Shown here: positions 18,114 to 26,854 of the stretch, in pieces
Layout of the letters: every line of letters starts with the position of its first letter
Position numbering within the stretch: position 1 is the first letter of the stretch
Assembly: GCF_028623165.1 (NCBI RefSeq)
Contig: NZ_CP117768.1
Location: 5,336,001-5,400,000, forward strand
DNA length: 64,000 nt
Direction of reading: 5' to 3'
Source: Nostoc sp. UHCC 0926
GTDB lineage: Bacteria > Cyanobacteriota > Cyanobacteriia > Cyanobacteriales > Nostocaceae
The notes under the pieces: model-generated
Databases searched by the model: none
Seen by the model: the letters and a program-made list of their open reading frames with translations, nothing else
Told to the model about the DNA's origin: nothing
Position numbers and translations under genes: made by a program

Positions 18114-21100
18114 ATGTGGATCGTCAAAATTGCTTTACGTCTTCCATATACATTCGCGATCGCTGCCTTGATGATTGTGATCTTGGGTGTAGTAACGATA
18201 TTTGGCACAGCGGTTGACATTTTTCCCGCAATCAACATTCCAGTTGTCAGCATAGTTTGGACTTATACTGGTACGACATCTGAGGAAATGGCACAGCGAA
18301 TCGTGACAATTAGCGAACGTGCCATGACAACAACTGTTGGGGACATCGAACACATTGAGTCTCAATCCTTAAGTGGTGTTAGTGTCGTCAAGGTTTTCTT
18401 CCAACCGAGCGTCAATATAGCCTCAGCCGTCGCTCAAATCACCTCTGTCAGCCAAACAATTCTCCGCCCTTTGCCACCCGGGATCACGCCGCCATTCATC
18501 ATTCAGTACAACGCTTCCAGCGTGCCGATTATCCAGATGAGTGTGAGCAGCAAAAACTTGCCGGAACAAGCGCTCAACGACTATGCTACCAACTTCGTCC
18601 GCACCCAGTTAGCAACAGTACAAGGGGCGAGTGTACCTTTGCCCTATGGTGGTAAACCTCGGCAAATTATGGTTGATATCGATCCCCAAGCGATGTTGGC
18701 TAAAGGTGTTTCTGCCCAAGACGTGACTAACGCTGTCAGTGCCCAAAACTTGGTTTTGCCCGCAGGCGATATGAAGATAGGCACTCGCGACTTCGCCGTA
18801 CAAATCAATAATAGTCCAGATGTAGTGTCAGCCCTCAACGACTTGCCAATTAAGCAAGTCAATGGGAACGTGACTTACATTCGCGATGTGGCGCAGGTAC
18901 GGGATGGCTTTGCCGTGCAAGCGAACATAGTACGTGAAAATGGCAGGCGATCGAGCTTACTGAGTATTCTCAAGAGTGGCAATGCCTCAACTATTGATGT
19001 GATTGATCGGGTGAAAAAAACTTTGCCTCGCATCCAATCCACTTTACCCCCAGGACTGAATTTAGCCTTTTTGTTCGATCAATCTGTATTCGTTAAAGCT
19101 TCGATTCAAGGCGTTCTCAAAGAAGGATTGATTGCGGGGTGTCTCACGGCGCTAATGATTCTGGTTTTCTTAGGAAGTTGGCGCAGCACTGTAATTGTAG
19201 CTGTATCGATTCCCCTCTCGATGCTGGTTTCGATTATTGTGATGAGTCGTTTGGGACAAACTTTCAACATTATGACTTTGGGTGGTTTGTCCTTAGCTGT
19301 CGGTATTCTTGTAGATGATGCCACAGTCGAAATTGAAAATATCCATCGAAATCTTGGACAAGGTAAACCAATCAAGCGAGCAATCTTGGATGGAGCTCAA
19401 CAAATCGCAACTCCAGCACTTGTAGCAACATTATGTATTTGTATTGTCTTTGTGCCAGTTGTGTTTTTGAGTGGAGTGGCAAAATACCTGTTTGTCCCCT
19501 TAGCGATGGCGGTAGTATTTGCCATGCTTGCTTCTTATGTGCTATCTCGGACTGTAGTACCGACGATGGCAAATTATTTCCTACCACATGAAGCGCACTT
19601 GCATAGAGAAAGCGAGGATCATAATGGTCATAGCGATCGCCATAATATAGATTCGCCAGTCCAAAACAATAATGGTCGTGACAACCATCGTATAGATTCG
19701 CCAGTCCAAAACAATAATGGATATGGCGATCGCCACACCCATTCACCAATCGAAATCCATGATAGTCGCGACAACCACCATAGCCATTCGTCAGTCCAAA
19801 ACAATAATGGTCGCGACAACCACCACCAAACAGAAGAAGCAACAACGAAAACTGCCGAACCTGTTAAAAAAGATTGGATATGGCGGCTGCACGAAAAGTT
19901 TAACCGACAATTTGAGAAATTTCGCAGTTGGTACTACGATGTCCTAACCTCAGCATTAAATCACCGTCGCATAGTCTTTGTGCTGTTTGGTGCTTTTATA
20001 GTAAGCGCAGGAGTTTTATTGCCGTTCGTCGGTCAAGACTTTTTCCCTGAAGTCGATGGTGGTCAGTTTAGCCTGCATGTTCGAGCCTTACCTGGTACTC
20101 GTTTGGAAGAGACAGAAAGAATTGTCAGCCAAGTCGAAGGCGTTATCCGCCAGACTGTACCGAAAGAAAATCTCTCGAAGATTCTAGATAACATCGGCTT
20201 ACCCAACAGTGGGATTAACCTTACCTATGGCTATAACGGTGCTACAATTGGCCCGGCTGATGCTGATATTCTTGTGTCCCTTAAAGAATCTGGTTCAACT
20301 TTTTCTTATGTCAAGCAACTCCGCCAGAAATTGAAAGCGACATTTCCCAATTACACCTTCTTTTTTGAACCGGCTGATATTGTTACTCAAATTCTGAATT
20401 TCGGTTTGCCTGCTGCTGTTGACGTGCAAATATCTGGCCCTCTGCAAAACTCAAAGGCCAACTTTGAAATTGCCAAACAAATCGAAGCCCGAATGACGCT
20501 TATTCCTGGTGCTGTAGATGTACACATGCAGCAAGTTGTCGATGCTCCAGAGTTACGTCTTAATGTAGATCGCACTGAGGCTCAACAACTGGGTATGACT
20601 CAGCGTGATGTTGCCAATAGCGTTCTTACTTCCTTAAGTTCAAGCGGTCAAGCCGCAATTAACCAATGGCTCGATCCCAAAAAAGGTGTGAGTTACACCC
20701 TTGCTGTACAAGTTCCCCAGTACAAAATTGACTCTATTGACAGCCTGAAAAATACGCCAGTTAGCAACGGTCAAACTGCACCCCAACTTTTAGGTAATTT
20801 GGCTAGTGTTAAACGCGACACAGTGATGCAAGTTGTCAATCACTACAACATTCAGCCAGTTTTCGATATCTACGCCAACTCCTCTGATCGCGATCTTGGG
20901 GGAGTTGCCCGCGATGTAGATCGAATCATCGCTGATTATCAGAAAAAATTGCCTCACGGTAGTCAGATTAATGTCCGCGGGCAAGTGCAAACGATGAACT
21001 CTTCGTTCTTGGGACTTGGTTTCGGACTTGTATTTGCAATTGTGCTGGTTTACTGCTTAATGGTGGTGAACTTCCAATCTTGGCTTGATCCCCTGATTAT

Positions 21101-21584
21101 TATGATGGCATTGCCGAGTGCTTTAGCTGGTATTGTCTGGATGCTGTTTGTCACCCGCACCACTTTTAGCGTTCCTTCGTTAATGGGTGCAATTATGAGT
21201 ATAGGTGTGGCGACATCAAACAGTATTCTACTGATCACTTTTGCTAATGACCAGCGTCTAGAAGGGCAAAATGCCTATAAAGCAGCGCAAGCGGCGGGTC
21301 ACACGCGGTTGCGTCCTGTGTTGATGACTGCCTTAGCCATGCTCATTGGTATGGTGCCAATGTCTCTCGGTCTTGGTGAAGGTGGTGAGCAGAATGCACC
21401 CTTGGGTCGCGCTGTAATTGGCGGCTTGTCAGCTGCAACAATTGCTACTCTCATCTTTGTACCTGTTGTATACAGCATGTTACGGCGTAAACAACCTCGT
21501 CCTATTGATCAGGATGATGACGATTTAAATTTCTCAGATCCACAGACCGCATATTCCTTGTCATCATCCCAAGGTAAGGAGTAA
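18114..21584 (+). CDS. RND-family efflux permease (AcrB/HAE1-like) with His-rich insert
   Basis: An inner-membrane proton-driven exporter of 1156 residues, longer than the usual 1030-1060. Typical RND features are the N-terminal transmembrane helix, the repeated periplasmic halves, and GILVDDATVEIENIHR, whose two Asp residues belong to the proton relay; the second half carries GVATSNSILLITFAN. Between about residues 490 and 576, in the cytoplasmic region joining the two halves, is a His/Asn/Asp-rich stretch with a 15-residue repeat. It pairs with the adaptor gene 117 bases downstream. No TolC-type channel gene is nearby. The substrate is unknown; the His-rich insert might bind metal, which is an inference. 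Confidence 0.92.
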   Translation: MWIVKIALRLPYTFAIAALMIVILGVVTIFGTAVDIFPAINIPVVSIVWTYTGTTSEEMAQRIVTISERAMTTTVGDIEHIESQSLSGVSVVKVFFQPSVNIASAVAQITSVSQTILRPLPPGITPPFIIQYNASSVPIIQMSVSSKNLPEQALNDYATNFVRTQLATVQGASVPLPYGGKPRQIMVDIDPQAMLAKGVSAQDVTNAVSAQNLVLPAGDMKIGTRDFAVQINNSPDVVSALNDLPIKQVNGNVTYIRDVAQVRDGFAVQANIVRENGRRSSLLSILKSGNASTIDVIDRVKKTLPRIQSTLPPGLNLAFLFDQSVFVKASIQGVLKEGLIAGCLTALMILVFLGSWRSTVIVAVSIPLSMLVSIIVMSRLGQTFNIMTLGGLSLAVGILVDDATVEIENIHRNLGQGKPIKRAILDGAQQIATPALVATLCICIVFVPVVFLSGVAKYLFVPLAMAVVFAMLASYVLSRTVVPTMANYFLPHEAHLHRESEDHNGHSDRHNIDSPVQNNNGRDNHRIDSPVQNNNGYGDRHTHSPIEIHDSRDNHHSHSSVQNNNGRDNHHQTEEATTKTAEPVKKDWIWRLHEKFNRQFEKFRSWYYDVLTSALNHRRIVFVLFGAFIVSAGVLLPFVGQDFFPEVDGGQFSLHVRALPGTRLEETERIVSQVEGVIRQTVPKENLSKILDNIGLPNSGINLTYGYNGATIGPADADILVSLKESGSTFSYVKQLRQKLKATFPNYTFFFEPADIVTQILNFGLPAAVDVQISGPLQNSKANFEIAKQIEARMTLIPGAVDVHMQQVVDAPELRLNVDRTEAQQLGMTQRDVANSVLTSLSSSGQAAINQWLDPKKGVSYTLAVQVPQYKIDSIDSLKNTPVSNGQTAPQLLGNLASVKRDTVMQVVNHYNIQPVFDIYANSSDRDLGGVARDVDRIIADYQKKLPHGSQINVRGQVQTMNSSFLGLGFGLVFAIVLVYCLMVVNFQSWLDPLIIMMALPSALAGIVWMLFVTRTTFSVPSLMGAIMSIGVATSNSILLITFANDQRLEGQNAYKAAQAAGHTRLRPVLMTALAMLIGMVPMSLGLGEGGEQNAPLGRAVIGGLSAATIATLIFVPVVYSMLRRKQPRPIDQDDDDLNFSDPQTAYSLSSSQGKE
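19651..19830 (+). repeat. 45-bp tandem repeat inside the RND permease gene
   Basis: Four units of 45 bp start at 19651, 19696, 19741 and 19786, each beginning ATTCGCCAGTCC or a variant. They encode SPVQNNNGRDNH-like 15-residue units rich in His and Asn. Some units contain the HIP1 octamer GCGATCGC. The period is a multiple of three, so the frame is kept. Confidence 0.85.
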
Positions 21585-21701
21585 GCAATTCAAACTCTGC
21601 CCTATGGGCAGGCTACAAAGAACAAAATTACCAAAGCCAATGATGGTAATGACTCTAGCTGCTGAATTTCTGCAAATTAGATAATATGGGACAGCTTACC
21701 T

Positions 21702-23060
21702 ATGGATTCTCAGCCTCCTGCATCTCCTGATTCTCAACAACAAACGACTTCTAAAAAAAGGCGCGGCATCGGTCGAATTGGTTGGGCTGTAATTGGTGCT
21801 GTTTTTTTTGGTAGCCTACTAGCCATAGGTATTCTGCCTCGGTTAAGCCAAAGGTCAGAATTACAAGCAGCAGTCAAGGAAGCAAGCACCTTAACCTCAG
21901 TCAACATTATCACTCCTCGTCGCGCTGCTGCTACTACTAATTTGGAACTACCTGGCAGTGTTGTAGCCCTTAACCAAACGACCATCTACGCTCGCAGTAC
22001 TGGGTATTTGCGGCGGTGGTACGCAGACATTGGCGATCGCGTGCAGGCTGGTCAATTATTAGCAGAGATTGATTCACCAGACATAGATCAGCAAGTTTTG
22101 CAAGCAAAGGCAGAGTTCGTGCAAGCACAAGCTAACGTCCTTCAAAGTCGTGCTAGTTTAGCTAAAGGTGCTTCTGATTTGAAGCAAGCCCAGGCTAATC
22201 TATTGATCGCACGTCAGAGTTGGCTGCGCTGGAGTGTTCTTGTCAAGCAAGGTGCAGTGCCTCAACAAGATGCAGATACAAGATATGCCACATATCAGGC
22301 TAATCTTGCCAACGTTGAGGCAGCAAAAAATACTATCAATTCTGACTCTGCTAACGTCAAAGCAGCACAAGCTAACGCCTACGCCATTCAAGCAAACTTC
22401 CAGCGTAATATCGTATTGCAGTCTTACAAGAAAGTCACTGCTCCTTTCGCAGGGGTGATTACCGCACGTAATGTAAATACAGGTGTTTTAATTTCAGCAG
22501 GTAGTGGCAACAGCAATACTAGTAGTAACACCAATACCAGCAACACCAATACTAGCAATACCAGCCTTTATACTATTGCTGCTTATGACAAGCTAAATGT
22601 GAATGTGAATGTTCCACAGAGTTTATCACCGTCACTTCAGACTGCTCAAACAGCAGAAATTACAGTCAAAGAGTTACCACAACGAGCGTTTACAGGTAAA
22701 GTAGTGCGTACTAGCAACGCTATAGATCCAAATACTCGCACTTTGCTGACACAATTAGAAGTGGAGAATTACAACGCGACGTTGCGACCTGGGATGTATG
22801 CCACTGTCAAATTTGCGATTAACCGCACTAATAGTCCCTTTGTTGTGCCAGATAGTGCCTTAGTCGTTAACGCCGGAGGTACGCAGGTAGCAACTCTAAC
22901 TAAAGATCAAACAGTGCATTATCAAAAAGTTGTCGTTGGGCGAGATTATGGTACTGAAGTAGAAATTACATCAGGTCTGACAGGAAATGAATCGCTGATT
23001 GCCACTCCTACGGTTGATGAGACAGAGGGTTTGCGCGTGCAGCCAGCACAAACAAAGTAG
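21702..23060 (+). CDS. RND periplasmic adaptor (HlyD/membrane-fusion) protein
   Basis: A 452-residue membrane-fusion protein linking the RND pump to an outer-membrane channel. An N-terminal membrane anchor (GWAVIGAVFFGSLLAIGIL) precedes the lipoyl/biotinyl half-motif ATIYARSTGYL-like RSTGYLRRWYADIGDRVQAGQLLAEI. A coiled-coil hairpin rich in Ala/Gln follows (about 125-245), then the second lipoyl half (YKKVTAPFAGVITARNV) and a beta-barrel. A low-complexity Asn/Thr/Ser segment (SNTNTSNTNTSNTS) at about residues 268-288 is unusual for the family. It is probably co-transcribed with the permease. Confidence 0.92.
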   Translation: MDSQPPASPDSQQQTTSKKRRGIGRIGWAVIGAVFFGSLLAIGILPRLSQRSELQAAVKEASTLTSVNIITPRRAAATTNLELPGSVVALNQTTIYARSTGYLRRWYADIGDRVQAGQLLAEIDSPDIDQQVLQAKAEFVQAQANVLQSRASLAKGASDLKQAQANLLIARQSWLRWSVLVKQGAVPQQDADTRYATYQANLANVEAAKNTINSDSANVKAAQANAYAIQANFQRNIVLQSYKKVTAPFAGVITARNVNTGVLISAGSGNSNTSSNTNTSNTNTSNTSLYTIAAYDKLNVNVNVPQSLSPSLQTAQTAEITVKELPQRAFTGKVVRTSNAIDPNTRTLLTQLEVENYNATLRPGMYATVKFAINRTNSPFVVPDSALVVNAGGTQVATLTKDQTVHYQKVVVGRDYGTEVEITSGLTGNESLIATPTVDETEGLRVQPAQTK

Positions 23061-23390
23061 ACTCAATGTTGTCAATTTACAGCGCTTTTCATCTAAGTAA
23101 GGTACACCCCTCCCCTCCCCGATATCTTGGGGAGGGGAGGGGTGTACTCCATTAACTTCTAATTTGCTGCCTGCCAAAGGCATCGCTTCTTCAATTGCCC
23201 CTCTGCCCCTTGACTTCTTGTACTAGAAGCTGAAAGTAGTACAAACTACACCTGCAACCGCTGTATCATTGGCGCTAATTCCTTCTGGGTTGAGGAGAAA
23301 ATATACACCAATATAGTTAGGGCTGTCAATACTAAAAATGAAGCGATGACACGACAAGCGAACAAAACAGTTAAAGGTCAGCAGTGTTAA
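23061..23390. other. Intergenic region with strong GC-rich hairpin
   Basis: Downstream of the adaptor gene is a perfect 19-bp stem at 23102-23120 and 23129-23147 with loop GATATCTT. The arms read GTACACCCCTCCCCTCCCC and its complement. It may stop transcription or stabilise the efflux mRNA, though no U-tract follows. The remainder (to 23390) shows no gene. Confidence 0.7.
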
Positions 23391-24359
23391 TCAAGCAAAT
23401 ATTTTATCCCGGTTATGGGGTGCATCAAAATCAATCAGCGGGCCTTTTGGCACAATGCGGGTTGGGTTAACCTGGGTATGGCTCTTATAATAATGCCGTT
23501 TGATGTGGTCAAGATTGCAAGTCTCTTTGACTCCCGGCAGTTGGTAAAGTTCTTTGAGATAATTCCACAGATTCGGATAATCTACAATCCTGCGTAAGTT
23601 GCATTTGAAATGCACATAATAAACTACATCGAAACGAAACAGAGTAGTGAACATACACCAGTCCGCTTCAGTAATTTCGTTTCCGCAAAGATAGCGTTGA
23701 TTTCCCAATATTTTTTCCCAGTAGTCGAGAGCCGTGAATAATTCCGTTACCGCTTCATCATAAGCCGATTGAGTGGTAGCAAATCCCGCCCGGTAGACAC
23801 CGTTATTTATTGGTTGATAAATTGTATCAATCGTCTCGTCAATTACTTTTTGTAAATGTTCTGGATAAAAGTTAATATTTTGTTTAGCGAAAGCATTGAA
23901 TTCTGTATCAAACATGCGGATGATTTCACGGGATTCATTATTGACAATTGTCCGATTTTGGATATCCCATAAAACTGGAACTGTCACCCGGCCGCTATAG
24001 TTAGGGTCAGCCTTCAGATAAAGTTGCCAAAGATATTGAGTACCGTTGACTGTATCAGGAATGCACCCCGGTTCATCACCAAATTCCCAGCTATTTTGAT
24101 CAATTTCTGCTGCAACGACCGATAACCCAATGACATCTTGGAGTCCTTTCAATTGGCGGATAATGGCGGTGCGACACGCCCAAGGGCAAGCCCAAGAAAT
24201 ATACAGATGATAGCGTTCCGCTTCAGCTTTAAAACCACTAGAACCATCAGCTGTAATGTGGTTGCGGAAAGTTGTTGATGGACGGATAAATTTACCTTCT
24301 GAGTCTTCTTGATCTCTTTGAGATATCCACTGACCATTCTTAAGAATTCCCAAACCCAT
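23391..24359 (-). CDS. Glutathionyl-hydroquinone reductase-type (Xi-class) glutathione transferase
   Basis: A 322-residue cytoplasmic enzyme of the YqjG/EcmA family that reduces glutathionyl-hydroquinones with glutathione. The N-terminal thioredoxin-like domain has the hallmark SWACPWACRT with the catalytic Cys (family consensus CPWAHRT; here Cys replaces His). The substrate-side residues RYHLYISWACPWA and the helical C-terminal domain (TEADWCMFTTLFRFDVVYYVHFKCN) match the class. Its length is typical (about 320-330). It reads away from the efflux genes. Confidence 0.92.
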   Translation of the reverse strand: MGLGILKNGQWISQRDQEDSEGKFIRPSTTFRNHITADGSSGFKAEAERYHLYISWACPWACRTAIIRQLKGLQDVIGLSVVAAEIDQNSWEFGDEPGCIPDTVNGTQYLWQLYLKADPNYSGRVTVPVLWDIQNRTIVNNESREIIRMFDTEFNAFAKQNINFYPEHLQKVIDETIDTIYQPINNGVYRAGFATTQSAYDEAVTELFTALDYWEKILGNQRYLCGNEITEADWCMFTTLFRFDVVYYVHFKCNLRRIVDYPNLWNYLKELYQLPGVKETCNLDHIKRHYYKSHTQVNPTRIVPKGPLIDFDAPHNRDKIFA

Positions 24360-24368
24360 AATTATCTC

Positions 24369-24491
24369 CTTAGTACAGTTTTGCGTAAAGGCGTAATGTT
24401 TTTAAACGCAGAGGGACGCAAAGTCAACGCAAAGTGACACAGAGTTTTGCCTAATTTATTTCGCTACGAATTAATGAAATGTTATACTTAG
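24369..24491. repeat. Interspersed repeat CTTAGTACAG...GTTATACTTAG (short copy)
   Basis: A 123-bp non-coding element with imperfect inverted ends (CTTAGTACAG and GTTATACTTAG). It shares both end segments, including GTACAGTTTTGCGTAAA and TTCGCTACGAATTA, with a longer copy at 62517-62773. The longer copy carries an internal tandem array that is absent here. Confidence 0.75.
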
Positions 24492-24782
24492 TTATTATTC
24501 AAGAGTCAAGAATCTAAAACTCTGGACTTTTAACTTTTGACCGAATTTACGATGTTTAAATTTTGGACAATGGAATTTTTGGCGGAGCCTCTCGTAGAGA
24601 AGATTCTTGCGTTCGATTATTTAATGCATGTTTGAGACTTGCGAATTAGAACGCGAGAATAATTATATTATCCAAAATCCAAACATTTTTTGACAAGCAA
24701 GTGACTTAATTGCTGGGGTCAATCTAAAATCTAAAATCGTTCGACTGAGCGTAGCCGAAGTCCAAAATCCAAAATTGCTTGA
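24492..24782. other. Repeat-rich intergenic region
   Basis: Between the repeat at 24369 and gatC. It contains TGGCGGAGCCTCTCGTAGAGAAG-like palindromic pieces and an AT-rich array around 24722-24776. The array is interrupted by CGTTCGACTGAGC...GCCGAAGTC, a small palindromic motif also found inside a similar array near 49274-49320. No gene seen. Confidence 0.5.
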
Positions 24783-25073
24783 CTATTCAGCGTTGAGGAT
24801 TTTTGGCACTTTGAAAAATTCCCCTTCTTGTTCAGGCGCACTGTTGAGAATGCTTTCCCGGTCTGGATAGGGTTGCAATTCATCCTCTCGTGTGATGTTG
24901 CTGACATCAATTGCCCGTGTTGTTGGGGGCACATTACTAACATCAAGTTCATTCAACTGTTCAATATAATCCAAAATATTTCCTAACTGGGTAGTGAATT
25001 GTTCCTCTTCTTCTGGAGTCAATTCTAAACGAGCAAGATTAGCTACTTTATGAACTTGTTCTTGGTCAATCAT
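24783..25073 (-). CDS. gatC: Aspartyl/glutamyl-tRNA(Asn/Gln) amidotransferase subunit C
   Basis: A 96-residue subunit that wraps around GatA in the GatCAB complex, which makes Gln-tRNA(Gln) or Asn-tRNA(Asn) from mischarged tRNA. The family pattern is clear: VHKVANLARLELTPEEEEQF, LGNILDYIEQLNELDVSNVPPT and a C-terminal REDELQPYPDRE...VPKIL segment. Length and start fit exactly. GatA and GatB are not in the window, as is normal for cyanobacteria. Confidence 0.96.
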   Translation of the reverse strand: MIDQEQVHKVANLARLELTPEEEEQFTTQLGNILDYIEQLNELDVSNVPPTTRAIDVSNITREDELQPYPDRESILNSAPEQEGEFFKVPKILNAE

Positions 25074-25085
25074 ATTTTTTTAGTT

Positions 25086-25170
25086 AGGAGTTAGGAGAGA
25101 CGCGATTAATCGCGTCTGTACAGGAGTTAGGAGAGACGCGATTAATCGCGTCTGTACAGGAGTTAGGAGT
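25086..25170. repeat. 36-bp tandem repeat containing a hairpin
   Basis: Two perfect 36-bp units (25086-25121 and 25122-25157) plus the start of a third. Each unit contains the palindrome AGACGCGATTAATCGCGTCT. It lies between gatC and ycf3, both on the minus strand. It may act as a double terminator; no spacers are present, so it is not CRISPR. Confidence 0.85.
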
Positions 25171-25200
25171 GAATAATTCATAATTCCTAACTCATTACTT

Positions 25201-25723
25201 TTAGAAGAATACGTCAATTTGCGATCGCTTAGTGGTTTTCAGCCAGTTTTGGGCTTCGATGTAGTTATTGGGAGCCATGCGAATAGCTCGAATCCAATAG
25301 TCTGCTGCTTGGTCAAACAGTGCTTCGCCAGCCTCGTTATCTCCAGCTTCTTTCTCCCTTTCACCTTGGTAGTGATAAATCACGGCGATGTTGTTCAAGG
25401 CTTGGGGCATACGTGGGTTTAACTCAATTGCCTGGTGATACAGTTCTAAAGCTTTTTTGTGGTCGCCGTTGCTGGCATAGATTAGCCCCATATTGTAAAG
25501 AATATAGCCGCGATCGTTGGTATCTTCCTCTAGTGTTAGAGCTTCTTCATAGTATTCCAATGCTTCAGCATATTCCCCTTCTGCTTGAGCTGACATACCA
25601 TCTCGATAATAAACAAACGCTTCTTTAGCTTTTTTGTTGGTTGGCAGGATTTTCAGGATGATATCCGCCATCACTGTAAAGGATTTGTCAACAAAATTAT
25701 CGTTTTTTTTGTGTTCTTGGCAT
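25201..25723 (-). CDS. ycf3: Photosystem I assembly protein Ycf3, start disrupted by a one-base frameshift
   Basis: A TPR protein that helps assemble photosystem I at the thylakoid surface. Three TPR-like units cover about residues 35-150, with the family signatures KEAFVYYRDGMSAQAEGEYAEALEYY-like and ILYNMGLIYASNGDHKKALE, and the C-terminus IEAQNWLKTT...IDVFF. The ancestral start is the ATG at 25723 giving MPRTQ, but an A tract of eight bases (25703-25710) holds one base too many and shifts the frame before NDNFVDKSF. With seven A the protein would be 173 residues, the normal length. As written, translation must begin in frame at the ATG at 25671 (MADIILK), losing 17 residues, or rely on slippage at the A tract. 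Confidence 0.9.
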
Positions 25724-25734
25724 ATTTGTCTCTG

Positions 25735-25880
25735 GGGATTGGGGATTGGGGAACTCAGAGTCCCCTCTGGGGATAAGGGGTAATGGGGATTGGGAACTGG
25801 GGATTGGGGATTGGGCATGGGGCATTGGACACTTGTACTGAGCGTTGCCGTTGGCGTAGCCTCTCCAAGAGTTGTATTAG
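25735..25880. repeat. GGGGATTGGGGATT low-complexity repeat
   Basis: Overlapping GGGGATT, GGGCATT and GGGAACT units with an included palindromic segment, upstream of ycf3. An in-frame reading through this stretch would extend Ycf3 artificially by more than 50 residues; the low complexity argues against that being coding. Confidence 0.7.
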
Positions 25881-25952
25881 GCATTGGGCAATAATCAATA
25901 GTTTTTCTTCCCTTGCTCCCTCATCTTCCCAATTTCCTAGTACACTCAATAG

Positions 25953-26654
25953 CTAATTTAACTGATTTGCGGTGGCATTCTTCTCACTGAGTGGGATGAT
26001 GCACTCTTGACTATTATGGCGAGAGTTGTTTACCAAGGTGCTAACTTGATAGGCAGTCATTGCTGACGCTGGATAGGGACGCAATAACTGCTGTAGCGTT
26101 TGGGGCGTTTGCACTTGCAAATCTAGCCATAAATCGTAATCTTGTGGCTCTAGAATCACTGGCATCCGCTCGTGGATAGGTTGGAGTAATTCGTTAGCTG
26201 CCGTTGTCAAAATTGTACAAGAGATTATTTCCTCGTTAGCAGGCGATCGCCATTTCTCCCACAAAGCTGCAAAGGCGAAGGGTTGCCCATCTTGAAGGCG
26301 AAAATAAAACGGCTGTTTTTTGCCTTGTTGCCGTTGCCACTCATAAAAGCCATCAGCTAGCACTAAACAGCGTCTGTGCTTAAAAGCCGAACGAAAAGCG
26401 GGTTTTTCGGCAACAGTTTCTGCCCTAGCGTTAATCAGCTTTGCCCCCATTCCTGCATCTTTCGCCCATGACGGAATTAAGCCCCAATGCAACTGCTTAA
26501 ATTCACGCTTTTCGCTTTCGGGATTTTGTAACACTGTTGCCACCATTTGCGTAGGTGCGATGTTATATTCGGCTGCTAAATCGGGAACTGACTCGACATG
26601 GAAAACTTGAGATAATCCTGCTGCTGACTGGTTTAGAGTAAATCTTCCACACAT
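25953..26654 (-). CDS. SRAP-domain protein (YedK/HMCES family)
   Basis: A 233-residue protein that forms a covalent shield on abasic sites in single-stranded DNA. Catalytic Cys2 is exposed after Met removal (MCGRFTLNQ). Further signatures are YNIAPTQMVATVL (Asn), LINARAETVAEKPAFRSAFKHRRCLVLADGFYEW (Glu) and IHERMPVIL (His). The length is that of YedK. SOS control is often found, but no LexA box was identified here. Confidence 0.95.
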   Translation of the reverse strand: MCGRFTLNQSAAGLSQVFHVESVPDLAAEYNIAPTQMVATVLQNPESEKREFKQLHWGLIPSWAKDAGMGAKLINARAETVAEKPAFRSAFKHRRCLVLADGFYEWQRQQGKKQPFYFRLQDGQPFAFAALWEKWRSPANEEIISCTILTTAANELLQPIHERMPVILEPQDYDLWLDLQVQTPQTLQQLLRPYPASAMTAYQVSTLVNNSRHNSQECIIPLSEKNATANQLN

Positions 26655-26854
26655 ACTTTTATTCTCGATCCCTAACTAAATTAAACATCTCAATCTAGAA
26701 ATAAATAATATTTTTTTTTATTTTTTAGGATAATTTTATGTAGTACGCTCAGATGCTAAATCTAAAAAAAATTATCCGGTTTTTGGAAAATCTTTTGGTA
26801 AGATATTGTATTTTGAACCTTCAATTCTCAACATATTACTAACTGTATTTTAAC

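Noticed and set aside
19372..19845. Long minus-strand ORF over the His-rich part of the RND gene
   Set aside because: It is the complement of a repetitive coding segment; composition is an artefact of the 45-bp repeat.
25086..25170. 36-bp direct repeats considered as a CRISPR remnant
   Set aside because: Units are contiguous with no spacer between them.
25724..25884. N-terminal extension of Ycf3 to an ATG at 25884
   Set aside because: The extension translates the GGGGATT low-complexity repeat; known Ycf3 proteins start at the MPRTQ position, which lies at 25723.
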